The position numbers and the translations under genes are program-made. 26,569 bases of DNA from Alphaproteobacteria bacterium (GTDB lineage: Bacteria > Pseudomonadota > Alphaproteobacteria > Rhizobiales > Devosiaceae): the NCBI GenBank assembly GCA_024279575.1, contig JAJRRJ010000072.1, positions 1-26,569 of the forward strand, read 5' to 3'. Of the stretch, positions 15,071 to 23,515 are shown in pieces (the first letter of the stretch is position 1; each line of letters starts with the position of its first letter). The notes under the pieces were generated by a model that made no database searches, was not told the DNA's origin, and was given only the letters and a program-made list of their open reading frames with translations.

Positions 15071-16396
15071 TTAGAACACTAAACGCACCAGAAACAGACT
15101 TAAAAACGGGAATGCCACCAAAAGAACAATGCGCACAAAATCCGAGAGAATAAAGGGCAACACGCCGCGATAGGTTTGAGAGAGTTTGGTACCGGGGGAC
15201 ATTTTATTGATGACAAACAGGTTCAGGCCCACCGGGGGCGTGATTAAGCCCACCTCCACCACTACCAGGATCAACACCGCAAACCAAAGGCCGAATTCAA
15301 CCGGGGACAAGCCAAAATCCAGCAAAATAACAATGGGGTAAAAAATAGGAATAGTGAGCAATATCATCGACAGGGAATCCATGAGCGTACCGAACACCAC
15401 ATAGGCCAATAAAATCACCCCAAGGATAAGCCATGGGCTGAAACCCTGCTCGGTAATAAACTGGGCAGCGAACTGGGGTACCTGTGTCAAAGCCAGAAAG
15501 CTGTTAAAAACTGCAGCGCCTAAAATGATAAAAAAGATCATGGCAGTGGAAGAAGCGGTTGCGGTGATGGCCGCCAAAGCGGTGTTGCGGTTTAATCCGC
15601 CGTTGAACCAGGCAATCAGGCCGGTGCCGAATGCGCCAATGGCCGCCCCTTCAGTGGGGGTAAAAACACCGGCGTAAATGCCGCCGATAACCACAATAAA
15701 AACCAACAAAACCGGCCAGATGTCGGACAGGGATTTCAGGCGTACCGACCAGGGCAGTCGCGGCGCTCGCTGCGTTACACTGGCAGGATTAAAGCGCACA
15801 TAAAGGGAAACTGCCAGCATGTAGCCAAACATGGCAATCAGACCGGGGACCAACGCGGCAAGAAACAGTTTTGCGATATTCTGCTCGGTAAGAATGGCCA
15901 GAATGACCAGAATAATGGATGGAGGAATAAGAATGCCCAGCGTGCCCCCCGCGGCCAGCGCACCGGTGGCCAGCGCATCGGAATAGCCATATTTTTTTAG
16001 CTCAGGCAATGCCACCTGGCCCATGGTGGCGGCAGTGGCAAGGGAAGATCCGCAAATAGCACCAAACCCGGCACAGGCCCCGATGGCTGCCATGGCAACC
16101 CCGCCCCGCTTATGACCAAGCCATGTTTGAGCCGTTTTGAACAGGGCGGCGGACATGCCCCCCAAGGTGGCCAATTGCCCCATGAGTAAAAACAACGGCA
16201 CGATGGAAAGGGCGTAGCTTGAAAAGGTGGAAAAAGGCAGGTCTTTCATCTGGGAAAGCACGGGCAGGAACGAGCCGCGCACCAGAAAATTACCCACAAG
16301 GCCCACCATAAGCATAGCGGCACCAATGGGTATGCGGATAAAAATCAGCAAAATCAAAACAGGGAATGACAAAAACCCGATGGTTAGCGCGCTCAT
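15071..16396 (-). CDS. TRAP transporter large permease (DctM-type)
   Basis: This is the 441-residue ion-coupled transport subunit in the inner membrane, with about 11-13 hydrophobic segments. Family hallmarks are the IRIPIGAAMLMVG start, the GASSLATAA-like stretch GAICGSSLATAATMGQVALPELKKYGY, GTLGILIPPSIILVI, FTPTEGAAIGAFG, and VEVGLITPPVGLNLFVINKM near the C-terminus. The frame stays open beyond 16396, but the start MSALTIGFLSF at 16396 is favoured because its ATG overlaps the small-permease stop as ATGA, the usual translational coupling of dctQ and dctM. It is followed by the binding protein gene. Confidence 0.92.
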   Translation of the reverse strand: MSALTIGFLSFPVLILLIFIRIPIGAAMLMVGLVGNFLVRGSFLPVLSQMKDLPFSTFSSYALSIVPLFLLMGQLATLGGMSAALFKTAQTWLGHKRGGVAMAAIGACAGFGAICGSSLATAATMGQVALPELKKYGYSDALATGALAAGGTLGILIPPSIILVILAILTEQNIAKLFLAALVPGLIAMFGYMLAVSLYVRFNPASVTQRAPRLPWSVRLKSLSDIWPVLLVFIVVIGGIYAGVFTPTEGAAIGAFGTGLIAWFNGGLNRNTALAAITATASSTAMIFFIILGAAVFNSFLALTQVPQFAAQFITEQGFSPWLILGVILLAYVVFGTLMDSLSMILLTIPIFYPIVILLDFGLSPVEFGLWFAVLILVVVEVGLITPPVGLNLFVINKMSPGTKLSQTYRGVLPFILSDFVRIVLLVAFPFLSLFLVRLVF

Positions 16397-16929
16397 TTTC
16401 TGATCGCCCTGCCTGTCAGTTTTACCGGGGGGGGGACAGTTAAGAGATAAGCGGAATTGATGGTGGCCCAGAGGGAAACCAATATCCAGGTGCCAAGACC
16501 AACCAGGCAGGCGGCATAGGCCCACCACAGGGGCATGCGCAACAAAAACGTAGTTTCACCAAAGGCCATTTTATCGGCCAGCCCCGCCATATGCCGCCAT
16601 GTGATCAAAAGCGCAAAGGCGAACAAAATACCGTCACTTAACAGATCAATCAGGGCATTGACGCGATAGCCCAGATAATCGGTAAAAATGGCGACGCTGG
16701 CATGGCCCCGCTTGAGATGGGCCCAGGGCAGAAATGCAAATACGGCAAAGGCGGTCAGCGCTTCAACAAGCTCAAATTGCCCGCGAAGGGGCTTGAAACC
16801 AAGGGGAATCAATGTGCGCCCGGTGACGCTGACAAGGGTAATCAGGGCAATCACAACCAGCGCCACGCCCCCCAAAAGGGCGACAAAAAGAGCAAGCTTT
16901 TCCAGCATTGTTCCCGTGCGCATTAACAT
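16393..16929 (-). CDS. TRAP transporter small permease (DctQ-type)
   Basis: This is a 178-residue membrane protein with four hydrophobic segments, the typical DctQ topology. It contains LVSVTGRTLIPLGF after the first segment, ELVEALTAFAVFAFLPWAHLKRGHASVAIF in the middle (the AHLKRGHASV motif is common in this family) and LLRMPLWWAYAACLVGLGTWILV near the end. The start at 16929 (MLMRTGTMLEKL) has AGGGG eight bases upstream; ATGs at 16923 and inside the N-terminus are possible, and the frame is open to 16977. It overlaps dctM by four bases and begins 38 bases after the small acidic protein gene. Confidence 0.88.
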   Translation of the reverse strand: MLMRTGTMLEKLALFVALLGGVALVVIALITLVSVTGRTLIPLGFKPLRGQFELVEALTAFAVFAFLPWAHLKRGHASVAIFTDYLGYRVNALIDLLSDGILFAFALLITWRHMAGLADKMAFGETTFLLRMPLWWAYAACLVGLGTWILVSLWATINSAYLLTVPPPVKLTGRAIRK

Positions 16930-16967
16930 TAAAACAGCCCCTGTTGAGTTGTGGCGGTGAGAGCCGA

Positions 16968-17153
16968 CTAAAGCCAATCCTTATAGTCTGAAACTAAAAG
17001 GCGCAAAGGTTCTTCGTCTTCGATAATGCCGGAAAAACGGGTTATGGCGGAATTTTCGTAAAAATTATCTTCGTTATCATCGTTGACGGTGGAGATCTCG
17101 CCAACTCGAATGATCCGATTGATACGGGAGCGGGTCATGGGGGGTGAGGTCAT
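16968..17153 (-). CDS. Small acidic protein of unknown function, coupled to the M20 peptidase gene
   Basis: This is a 61-residue protein I do not recognise. The N-terminal third is basic (TRSRINRIIRVGE) and the rest acidic (VNDDNEDNFYENS, IIEDEEPLRLL), ending in DYKDWL. It has no signal peptide or membrane segment. The ATG at 17153 overlaps the peptidase stop codon as ATGA, the same arrangement seen between the TRAP permease genes downstream. This coupling is the main reason to believe it is translated. It sits between the peptidase and TRAP genes on the same strand and may be an accessory to one of them. The frame extends upstream to 17192 within the peptidase gene. It could still be a chance reading frame. 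Confidence 0.5.
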   Translation of the reverse strand: MTSPPMTRSRINRIIRVGEISTVNDDNEDNFYENSAITRFSGIIEDEEPLRLLVSDYKDWL

Positions 17154-18547
17154 GGGGATTTTTTTGCCAATGCTGCCGATATCCGCACCCATGAGCGGAT
17201 GCCTTTATGATAAGATCTAAGATCATACTTTTCGTTGGGTGAGTGAATATTATCATTATCCAGCGCAAAACCGGTGAGCAGAGAATCCATGTTCAGGATG
17301 GTTTTGAAGTCTCCCACGATGGGAATTGACCCCCCACAACCGATGAGTGCAGTTTCAGCTTCCCATTCTTCACCAAGCGCCTTGCTGACATTTTTGACAT
17401 GATCTGAATCGCTGGCGATAAACACCGCCGGAGAGCTGCCATGTTCTGCAAATTCAACTAAACAATCTGCCGGGATGCGCTCGCGGATAAAGGTACGGAA
17501 ACTTTCGCGAATTTTATCGGGGTTCTGATGGCCAACCAGACGAAAGGAGATTTTTGCCGAAGCGACAGAGGGGAGAACCGTTTTGAACCCTTCGCCGGTA
17601 TAGCCCCCCCAAATGCCATTCACCTCGCAAGTGGGGCGCGTCCAAATTTGTTCAAGGGCGGAAAAGCCCTGTTCCCCGGCGGCTTGCTTCAGGCCAACTT
17701 CCTCCAACAGTGTTTCGTCGGTCGCACCCAGTTTTTCCCAGTTATCTGTGACGGCTTTGGGCAAATCAATCACACCGTCATAAAACCCGGGCAGGGTAAT
17801 TTTTCCAGTATCATCACGCAGGTCAGCAATAGCCCTGGTCAGCACATGAATGGGGTTTCGCGCCGCCCCCCCATAGGCCCCGGAGTGGAGATCACGGTTG
17901 GGGCCGGTTATGGTGACCTCCTCCCCCACAAGCCCACGCAACATGGTGGTGATAGCAGGGGTTTTTGCGTTCCACATGGCGGTGTCACACACCAGAGCCA
18001 GATCAACGCTGAGTTCATCCGCATTGGCTTTTAAGAACGGGATAAGGGAGGGGGAGCCGCTCTCCTCTTCCCCCTCAAACAGAAATGATATTTTTAGCGG
18101 CAACGACCCGGTTACTTCGCGCCAGGCGCGGCACGCTTCAACAAAAGTCATCAGGTTACCCTTGTCATCGGATGCACCACGGGCAAAAATTTGTTTGACG
18201 CCGTTAATCTCTTTGATTTGCGGCTCAAACGGGTCCGCATCCCACAGGTCAAGGGGGTCGACCGGTTGCACATCATAGTGACCGTAAAACAGGATATGGA
18301 GCTTTTCAGTATCGGCAAAACTCTCATCATGGGCGACAACCATGGGATGGCCTGAAGTTTGGCGCACAAGGGCTGAAAACCCGATCTGGTTGAGGGTTTG
18401 AGCCATCCATTGGGCCGCTTTTGCGCAATCCTCTTTATAGGCGGGGTCAGTGGAGATGCTTTTGATTTTTAACAAATCAAACAGACGGGCTGTACTCGCC
18501 TCAAGGTTTTCATCAACCCGGGCAAGAATTTTTGCTAGTTCACTCAT
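17150..18547 (-). CDS. M20-family metallopeptidase (dipeptidase/carnosinase-like)
   Basis: This is a 465-residue cytoplasmic dizinc hydrolase that cleaves dipeptides or N-acyl amino acids. Active-site residues are in place: H90 and D92 in FYGHYDVQP, bridging D127 in RGASDDKG, the catalytic and metal glutamates E161/E162 in FEGEEESGS, D188 in VCDTAMW, H221 of the lid domain in DLHSGAYGG, and the C-terminal metal histidine in NDNIHSPNEKY. Its length and DVQPVDPLDLWDADPFEP segment match the M20 dipeptidases related to carnosinase. The ATG at 18547 has AGGGG seven bases upstream. It heads a likely operon with the small protein and the TRAP transporter, so it may process what that transporter imports. 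Confidence 0.92.
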   Translation of the reverse strand: MSELAKILARVDENLEASTARLFDLLKIKSISTDPAYKEDCAKAAQWMAQTLNQIGFSALVRQTSGHPMVVAHDESFADTEKLHILFYGHYDVQPVDPLDLWDADPFEPQIKEINGVKQIFARGASDDKGNLMTFVEACRAWREVTGSLPLKISFLFEGEEESGSPSLIPFLKANADELSVDLALVCDTAMWNAKTPAITTMLRGLVGEEVTITGPNRDLHSGAYGGAARNPIHVLTRAIADLRDDTGKITLPGFYDGVIDLPKAVTDNWEKLGATDETLLEEVGLKQAAGEQGFSALEQIWTRPTCEVNGIWGGYTGEGFKTVLPSVASAKISFRLVGHQNPDKIRESFRTFIRERIPADCLVEFAEHGSSPAVFIASDSDHVKNVSKALGEEWEAETALIGCGGSIPIVGDFKTILNMDSLLTGFALDNDNIHSPNEKYDLRSYHKGIRSWVRISAALAKKSP

Positions 18548-18594
18548 ATGTATCCCCTAACGTTTTGGTGCATAAAAATACGATTTTATGTCAT

Positions 18595-20493
18595 TTATCT
18601 TGTAATGTCCTGATCTTCTCCCAAGTCCAAAAACCCACCTGACTGACGGTTCCACAGGGATGCATAAACGCCCCCTGCCCTAACCAGTTCCTCGTGGGTG
18701 CCGGTTTCGATGATTTTCCCTTCATCCAGAACAATCAGGCGATCCATGGCTGCAATTGTTGAGAGACGGTGGGCGATGGCAATCACCGTTTTATTTTCCA
18801 TCAGCTTTTCAAACTGGCCCTGAATAGCTGCCTCCACCTCACTATCAAGGGCGGACGTTGCTTCATCCAGCACCAGAATAGGTGCATCTTTTAACAACAC
18901 CCGCGCAATGGCGATGCGCTGGCGCTGGCCGCCGGAAAGTTTAACCCCGCGCTCGCCCACTTGCGCATCATAGCCCCGGTTTCCCTTTGAATCCTCCAGA
19001 TCAGCAATAAACTGATCGGCTTCGGCCTGTCTGGCCGCCGCCATCATTTCATCGTCTGTGGCGTCGGGGCGGCCATATTTGATATTTTCACGCACTGAAC
19101 GATGCAGCAATGAAGTGTCCTGTGAAACCACACCGATTGCGGCGCGCAGGGAACTCTGGGTAACGGTTGAAATATCGGTGCCATCAATGCTTATACGCCC
19201 TTCCCCTATGTCATAAAAACGCAAAATGAGGCTGACCAAGGTGGATTTCCCCGCACCTGAACGCCCTACAAGGCCAATTTTTTCACCCGGTTTGACGGTA
19301 AGATCGAACCCATTGATCACCGCTACATCCCGATGTGCGGGCGCGCCGGGAACGGGTTTGGTATCATTGGCCGCGCCCCGCTCATACCGGAAACTGACAT
19401 TGTGAAAACGGATGGTGCCATTTTTTACCACCAGTTTTTTTGCATCGGGGGCATCCTGCACCAGCCTTGGCACCGAAATAGTGTTTATACCATCGCGCAC
19501 GGTGCCGATATTTTCAAATAGTGCTGACATTTCCCACATGATCCAGTAGGACATGCCCCGCAAACGCAACACCAGCGCCACCGTAATGGCCACCGCGCCA
19601 GCTGAAATCAATGACTGTTGCCAGAACAAAATACCCAAACCTGCAACGGAAAGCAGCAGTAAGGCGTTCATCAATTCTATGGAGATGTCCAGCTTGGTGG
19701 CAATGCGCATCTGTTTAAACACGGTCTGCAGGAAACCATCCATGGCGTCGCGGGCATAACTCTCCTCGCGGGCGGAATGGGAAAACAGCTTTACAGTCGA
19801 AATATTGGTATAGCTGTCTACGATCCTGCCCGTCATCATGGAACGGGCGTCGGCCTGTTTTTGGGCGATTTTGCCAAGACGGGGCACATAATAGCGCAGC
19901 AGAAAAATATACCCTGTCAGCCACAGGGCAAAAGGAATGGCCAAACGCCAATCTGCTGAAGCGGCCAACAACATGGCACCGGTAAAATAAACCAGCACAT
20001 AAACCAGCATATCGAGCAATTTCATGGCCACTTCACGCACCGCCAGAGAGGTCTGTAACAGCTTGGCGGCAATGCGTCCGGCAAACTCGTCCTGAAAACA
20101 CCCCATGGACTGACGCAACAAATAGCGGTGGGCCATCCAGCGGACACGCTGGGGCAAATTACCCAGCAGCGTCTGGTGAATAAGCATGGTGCCGAACATG
20201 GACAGGGCCGGCAGAATAATGAGAATCACACCCGCCATAATTAAAAGGGTTGCCCCTTGTGTTTCAAAAAAGGTCTCCCTCCGGGCAGCGGCCAACCAGT
20301 CTACAATATTACCCATGAACCCGAATAACATCACCTCGAGCAACGCAATAAACCCGGAAGTAACACCCATAAAAATCAACCAGCGCTTGGCTCCATCCAT
20401 ATAGTGCATACAGAAGGCGATAAACCCCTCAGGGGGTTGTTTGGGGGCCTCATCCGGATACGGGTCAATGCGGGTTTCAAACCATTTCAACAT
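18595..20493 (-). CDS. ABC exporter half-transporter (fused permease and ATPase)
   Basis: This is a 632-residue inner-membrane protein that should work as a dimer and export a lipid, peptide or drug. Residues about 40-340 form the six-helix membrane domain (helices near 40-60, 80-105, 160-180, 185-205, 275-320). The ATPase has Walker A GRSGAGKST at 410-418, signature LSGGQ at 519-523, Walker B ILVLDEATSALD at 539-550 and the switch histidine in IAHRLSTI (about 573-580). Between strand 1 and Walker A there is an unusual insertion-like stretch rich in proline and alanine (372-388). The ATG at 20493 follows AGGTG. It reads away from pepN and is 47 bases upstream of the peptidase gene. The substrate is unknown. 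Confidence 0.93.
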   Translation of the reverse strand: MLKWFETRIDPYPDEAPKQPPEGFIAFCMHYMDGAKRWLIFMGVTSGFIALLEVMLFGFMGNIVDWLAAARRETFFETQGATLLIMAGVILIILPALSMFGTMLIHQTLLGNLPQRVRWMAHRYLLRQSMGCFQDEFAGRIAAKLLQTSLAVREVAMKLLDMLVYVLVYFTGAMLLAASADWRLAIPFALWLTGYIFLLRYYVPRLGKIAQKQADARSMMTGRIVDSYTNISTVKLFSHSAREESYARDAMDGFLQTVFKQMRIATKLDISIELMNALLLLSVAGLGILFWQQSLISAGAVAITVALVLRLRGMSYWIMWEMSALFENIGTVRDGINTISVPRLVQDAPDAKKLVVKNGTIRFHNVSFRYERGAANDTKPVPGAPAHRDVAVINGFDLTVKPGEKIGLVGRSGAGKSTLVSLILRFYDIGEGRISIDGTDISTVTQSSLRAAIGVVSQDTSLLHRSVRENIKYGRPDATDDEMMAAARQAEADQFIADLEDSKGNRGYDAQVGERGVKLSGGQRQRIAIARVLLKDAPILVLDEATSALDSEVEAAIQGQFEKLMENKTVIAIAHRLSTIAAMDRLIVLDEGKIIETGTHEELVRAGGVYASLWNRQSGGFLDLGEDQDITR

Positions 20494-20701
20494 ATTTCAC
20501 CTGATAAAATTTGATGTGGCACACTCAATATGTTTGTCTCACACAGAGGAGCGGTGCGCCAAAACAAATACCTGATAAAAACATCTGGTGCATCACACAC
20601 AAAACACAGGTTGGTTTGTTTCCAGCCTTTCAGAATACACGAAACTGGCGATTCGGCTGTCACATTAAAATCACACCCGGACAACAATGAACGGAACTTC
20701 C
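20494..20701. promoter_or_regulatory. Divergent promoter region between the ABC exporter and pepN
   Basis: About 200 bases without a convincing gene, holding promoters for two divergent genes. The 11-mer ACCTGATAAAA occurs twice in the same orientation (20499-20509 and 20570-20580, 71 bases apart); the first copy includes the ribosome binding site of the exporter gene on the minus strand. I see no strong palindrome or promoter pair. Confidence 0.4.
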
Positions 20702-23344
20702 ATGGCAGACCAAGAAAACAAAATCCACTACCTCAAGGATTACCGTCTCAGTTCATACAATATCAACGTCATTGAAATGTGGGTTGATTTTGAACCTGAG
20801 GAAATGTTGATACGCACCAGATTGATGGTGAACCCAGCCAAAAGAACCGCTGCGGGTGCGCCGCTGAAGCTGGACGGGGAAGAGCTGGAACTGGTTTCTT
20901 TAACATTGGATGGGGAGACGTTGTCGCCGGGTGATTTTGTGCATGATGAAAATGCTCTGGTGCTAAAAAACCCGCCAGGCAAGGCCTTTGAGCTTGAGAG
21001 TGTCGTGCGCATCAAGCCGGAAAAAAACACAAAGCTGATGGGACTTTATCGTTCAAACGGCATATGGACCACCCAGTGTGAGGCTGAAGGGTTTCGTCGT
21101 ATTACTTTTATGCTCGACCGGCCTGATGTTATGGCAACCTATCGCGTACATATGGAAGCGGACAAAAATGACGCGCCAGTGCTTTTATCCAATGGTAATC
21201 TGATTGAAAGCGGGGACGTCGGAGACGGGCGCCATTTTGCTATTTGGGATGATCCGCACCCAAAGCCCACTTATCTGTTTGCTGTTGTTGCCGGAAATCT
21301 GGAGCATCTTTACGACAGTTTTACCACGGCATCGGGCCGCAAAGTTGATTTGGCGATTTATTGTGAACCGGGCAAAGCGGATCGGTGTGACTATGCCATG
21401 GATGCCCTGAAACGTTCCATGAAATGGGATGAAACACGCTTTGGGCGCGAATATGATTTGGATGTTTTCAACATTGTTGCGGTGAGTGACTTCAACGCCG
21501 GGGCCATGGAAAACAAGGGCCTTAACATTTTCAATGACAAGTATATTTTAGCGGACCCACAAAGTGCCACTGATTTTGACTATTACAATATCGAACGGAT
21601 TGTGGCCCATGAATATTTTCACAACTGGACCGGCAATCGCATTACCTGCCGCTACTGGTTTCAGCTGTGCCTGAAGGAAGGGTTGACCGTCTATCGGGAT
21701 CAGGAATTCACCTCGGATGTGCGCTCACGGGCGGTAAAGCGTATCGGGGATGCACGCGGTTTGCAGGCGGGACAATTCCTTGAGGATGCGGGTCCGCTGG
21801 CCCACCCTGCCCGACCAGACAATTATGCAAAAATCGACAATTTTTATACGGCAACTGTTTATAACAAGGGCGCTGAAATTGTGCGCATGTTGGCAACTTT
21901 GTGGGGAAAAGATGGGTTTCGGGCCGGCATCGACCTCTATTTTGAAAAATTTGACGGCCACGCGGCGACCATTGAAGACTGGATTAGGGTATTTGAAGAA
22001 AGTTCAGGCCGTGACCTGAGCCAATTCATCAAATGGTATACGCAGGCGGGCACGCCGGAGGTGGCCTGCGCGGGCATGTGGGAGGAAAAGACGCAAAACT
22101 ATATTTTGACAATTTCCCAATTCACCGAACCGACACCCGGCCAGAGCGAAAAACAGGCACTTGTTATCCCACTCAAATTTGCGCTGGTGGGGCCAGATGG
22201 CAAGGATATGAGCTATAGCAAAGTCAGCGGCGGTGACGTGGTGGGCGATGTGATTTTGTTGAGCACGCCAAGCACAGAATTGCTGTTTGAAGGGGTCAAA
22301 GCGCGCCCGGTTTTATCTATATTGAGGGAGTTTTCAGCCCCGGTGAAACTGGTGAATTCGCAAGGGGACAAGGATAATTTTTTTCTGGCACGATATGACA
22401 GCGACCCATATAATCGCTGGCAGGCCAGCCAGGGCATTGCAACAATAATGATGGCCAAAGCTGCGAGCAATAAAGGGTTGATTGAAGTGGCGCAAATTGA
22501 TGCGCTGGCCGAGGCTCTTAAGGACAGTTTGACAAGTGACAAACTGGACAATGCTTTTAAGGCGTTGGCACTGACTTTACCCGACGAAGGGGCAATAAGG
22601 CAGGCAATCGGCCAGAATATTGACCCAGAATCTGTGCATCTGGTTCGACGCGAACTGATGAAAGAAATCAGCTTGCGTTTGTCTCACGACCTTCTTGCAA
22701 CTTATGCTCAACTGGAGAGCAAAGGGGCGGCGCGCCAGAATTCTCTTGAAGTCAAAAACCGTTCGTTACGCAATCAATGCCTGAATTTGCTGGTTGCTGA
22801 TGAAACCGGTAAGTCAAATGAGCTTGCTTCGGCCCATTATTACAATGCGACAAATATGACTGACAAAATGGCTGCTTTGGGCGCCATTGTGCAGCGTTGG
22901 GAGACCACTGCTTTATCCCACCTGGACCATTTCAAGAAACACTATTGCTCGGATCCACTTATCAATGACAAGTGGCTGGCTTTGATGGCAATGGCACCGG
23001 ATGAGGGGTGCCTTGACCGGATTAAAGCCCTTTATGAAAACGGTGATTTTCCCAAAACCAACCCCAATCGCCTGTATTCACTGATGGGTGGATTTGTATT
23101 TCGCAATGTTGCGCAATTCACGCGCACGGACGGCAGGGGTTTTGAGTTTGCGGCGCAGGTTGCACAGGAAGTTGATGGCATAAATCCAAGCGTTTCCTCA
23201 TCCATTATGGAAGCCTTTGCCAGCTGGCGAACATGGGAGGCGAATCGGGGAGGTGCTGCGCGCAAAATTATGAAGAGAATGCTAATGAAAAAACAAAATT
23301 CAGGGGATTTGAGAGATATTCTCACCCGTTCACTAGCTGAGTAA
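20702..23344 (+). CDS. pepN: Aminopeptidase N
   Basis: This is an M1-family zinc aminopeptidase that removes N-terminal residues from cytoplasmic peptides. From the chosen start it has 880 residues, close to E. coli PepN (870). It has the substrate-anchoring GAMEN motif at 267-271, the zinc motif HEYFH at 303-307 with E304 as base and E326 as third ligand in CLKEGLTVYRDQEF, then the TVYNKGAEIVRML segment and a long helical C-terminal domain. The ATG at 20702 (MADQENK) aligns best with the PepN N-terminus; an in-frame ATG at 20687 is also possible, and both have weak binding sites. One oddity is CRYWFQL at 316-322, where PepN proteins usually have CRDWFQL. Confidence 0.95.
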   Translation: MADQENKIHYLKDYRLSSYNINVIEMWVDFEPEEMLIRTRLMVNPAKRTAAGAPLKLDGEELELVSLTLDGETLSPGDFVHDENALVLKNPPGKAFELESVVRIKPEKNTKLMGLYRSNGIWTTQCEAEGFRRITFMLDRPDVMATYRVHMEADKNDAPVLLSNGNLIESGDVGDGRHFAIWDDPHPKPTYLFAVVAGNLEHLYDSFTTASGRKVDLAIYCEPGKADRCDYAMDALKRSMKWDETRFGREYDLDVFNIVAVSDFNAGAMENKGLNIFNDKYILADPQSATDFDYYNIERIVAHEYFHNWTGNRITCRYWFQLCLKEGLTVYRDQEFTSDVRSRAVKRIGDARGLQAGQFLEDAGPLAHPARPDNYAKIDNFYTATVYNKGAEIVRMLATLWGKDGFRAGIDLYFEKFDGHAATIEDWIRVFEESSGRDLSQFIKWYTQAGTPEVACAGMWEEKTQNYILTISQFTEPTPGQSEKQALVIPLKFALVGPDGKDMSYSKVSGGDVVGDVILLSTPSTELLFEGVKARPVLSILREFSAPVKLVNSQGDKDNFFLARYDSDPYNRWQASQGIATIMMAKAASNKGLIEVAQIDALAEALKDSLTSDKLDNAFKALALTLPDEGAIRQAIGQNIDPESVHLVRRELMKEISLRLSHDLLATYAQLESKGAARQNSLEVKNRSLRNQCLNLLVADETGKSNELASAHYYNATNMTDKMAALGAIVQRWETTALSHLDHFKKHYCSDPLINDKWLALMAMAPDEGCLDRIKALYENGDFPKTNPNRLYSLMGGFVFRNVAQFTRTDGRGFEFAAQVAQEVDGINPSVSSSIMEAFASWRTWEANRGGAARKIMKRMLMKKQNSGDLRDILTRSLAE

Positions 23345-23515
23345 AAATAAATATTTTCAGCTAAGGGATTCTTCTGATTCATGTTTTTTCTTCAGCCGTC
23401 ATTTTCTCGCCATGAGCACACTAGACAAGAGACCCTGTACTGATTCAAAGTTCAACTTCATGGGAAATCACTTTGTGTTTCAAGGTGATATTACGGGCGG
23501 CAAGGAAGTTACTGG

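Noticed and set aside
20499..20580. Two copies of ACCTGATAAAA upstream of the ABC exporter gene
   Set aside because: One copy is part of the ribosome binding site, the copies are 71 bases apart and there are no further copies, so coincidence is likely.
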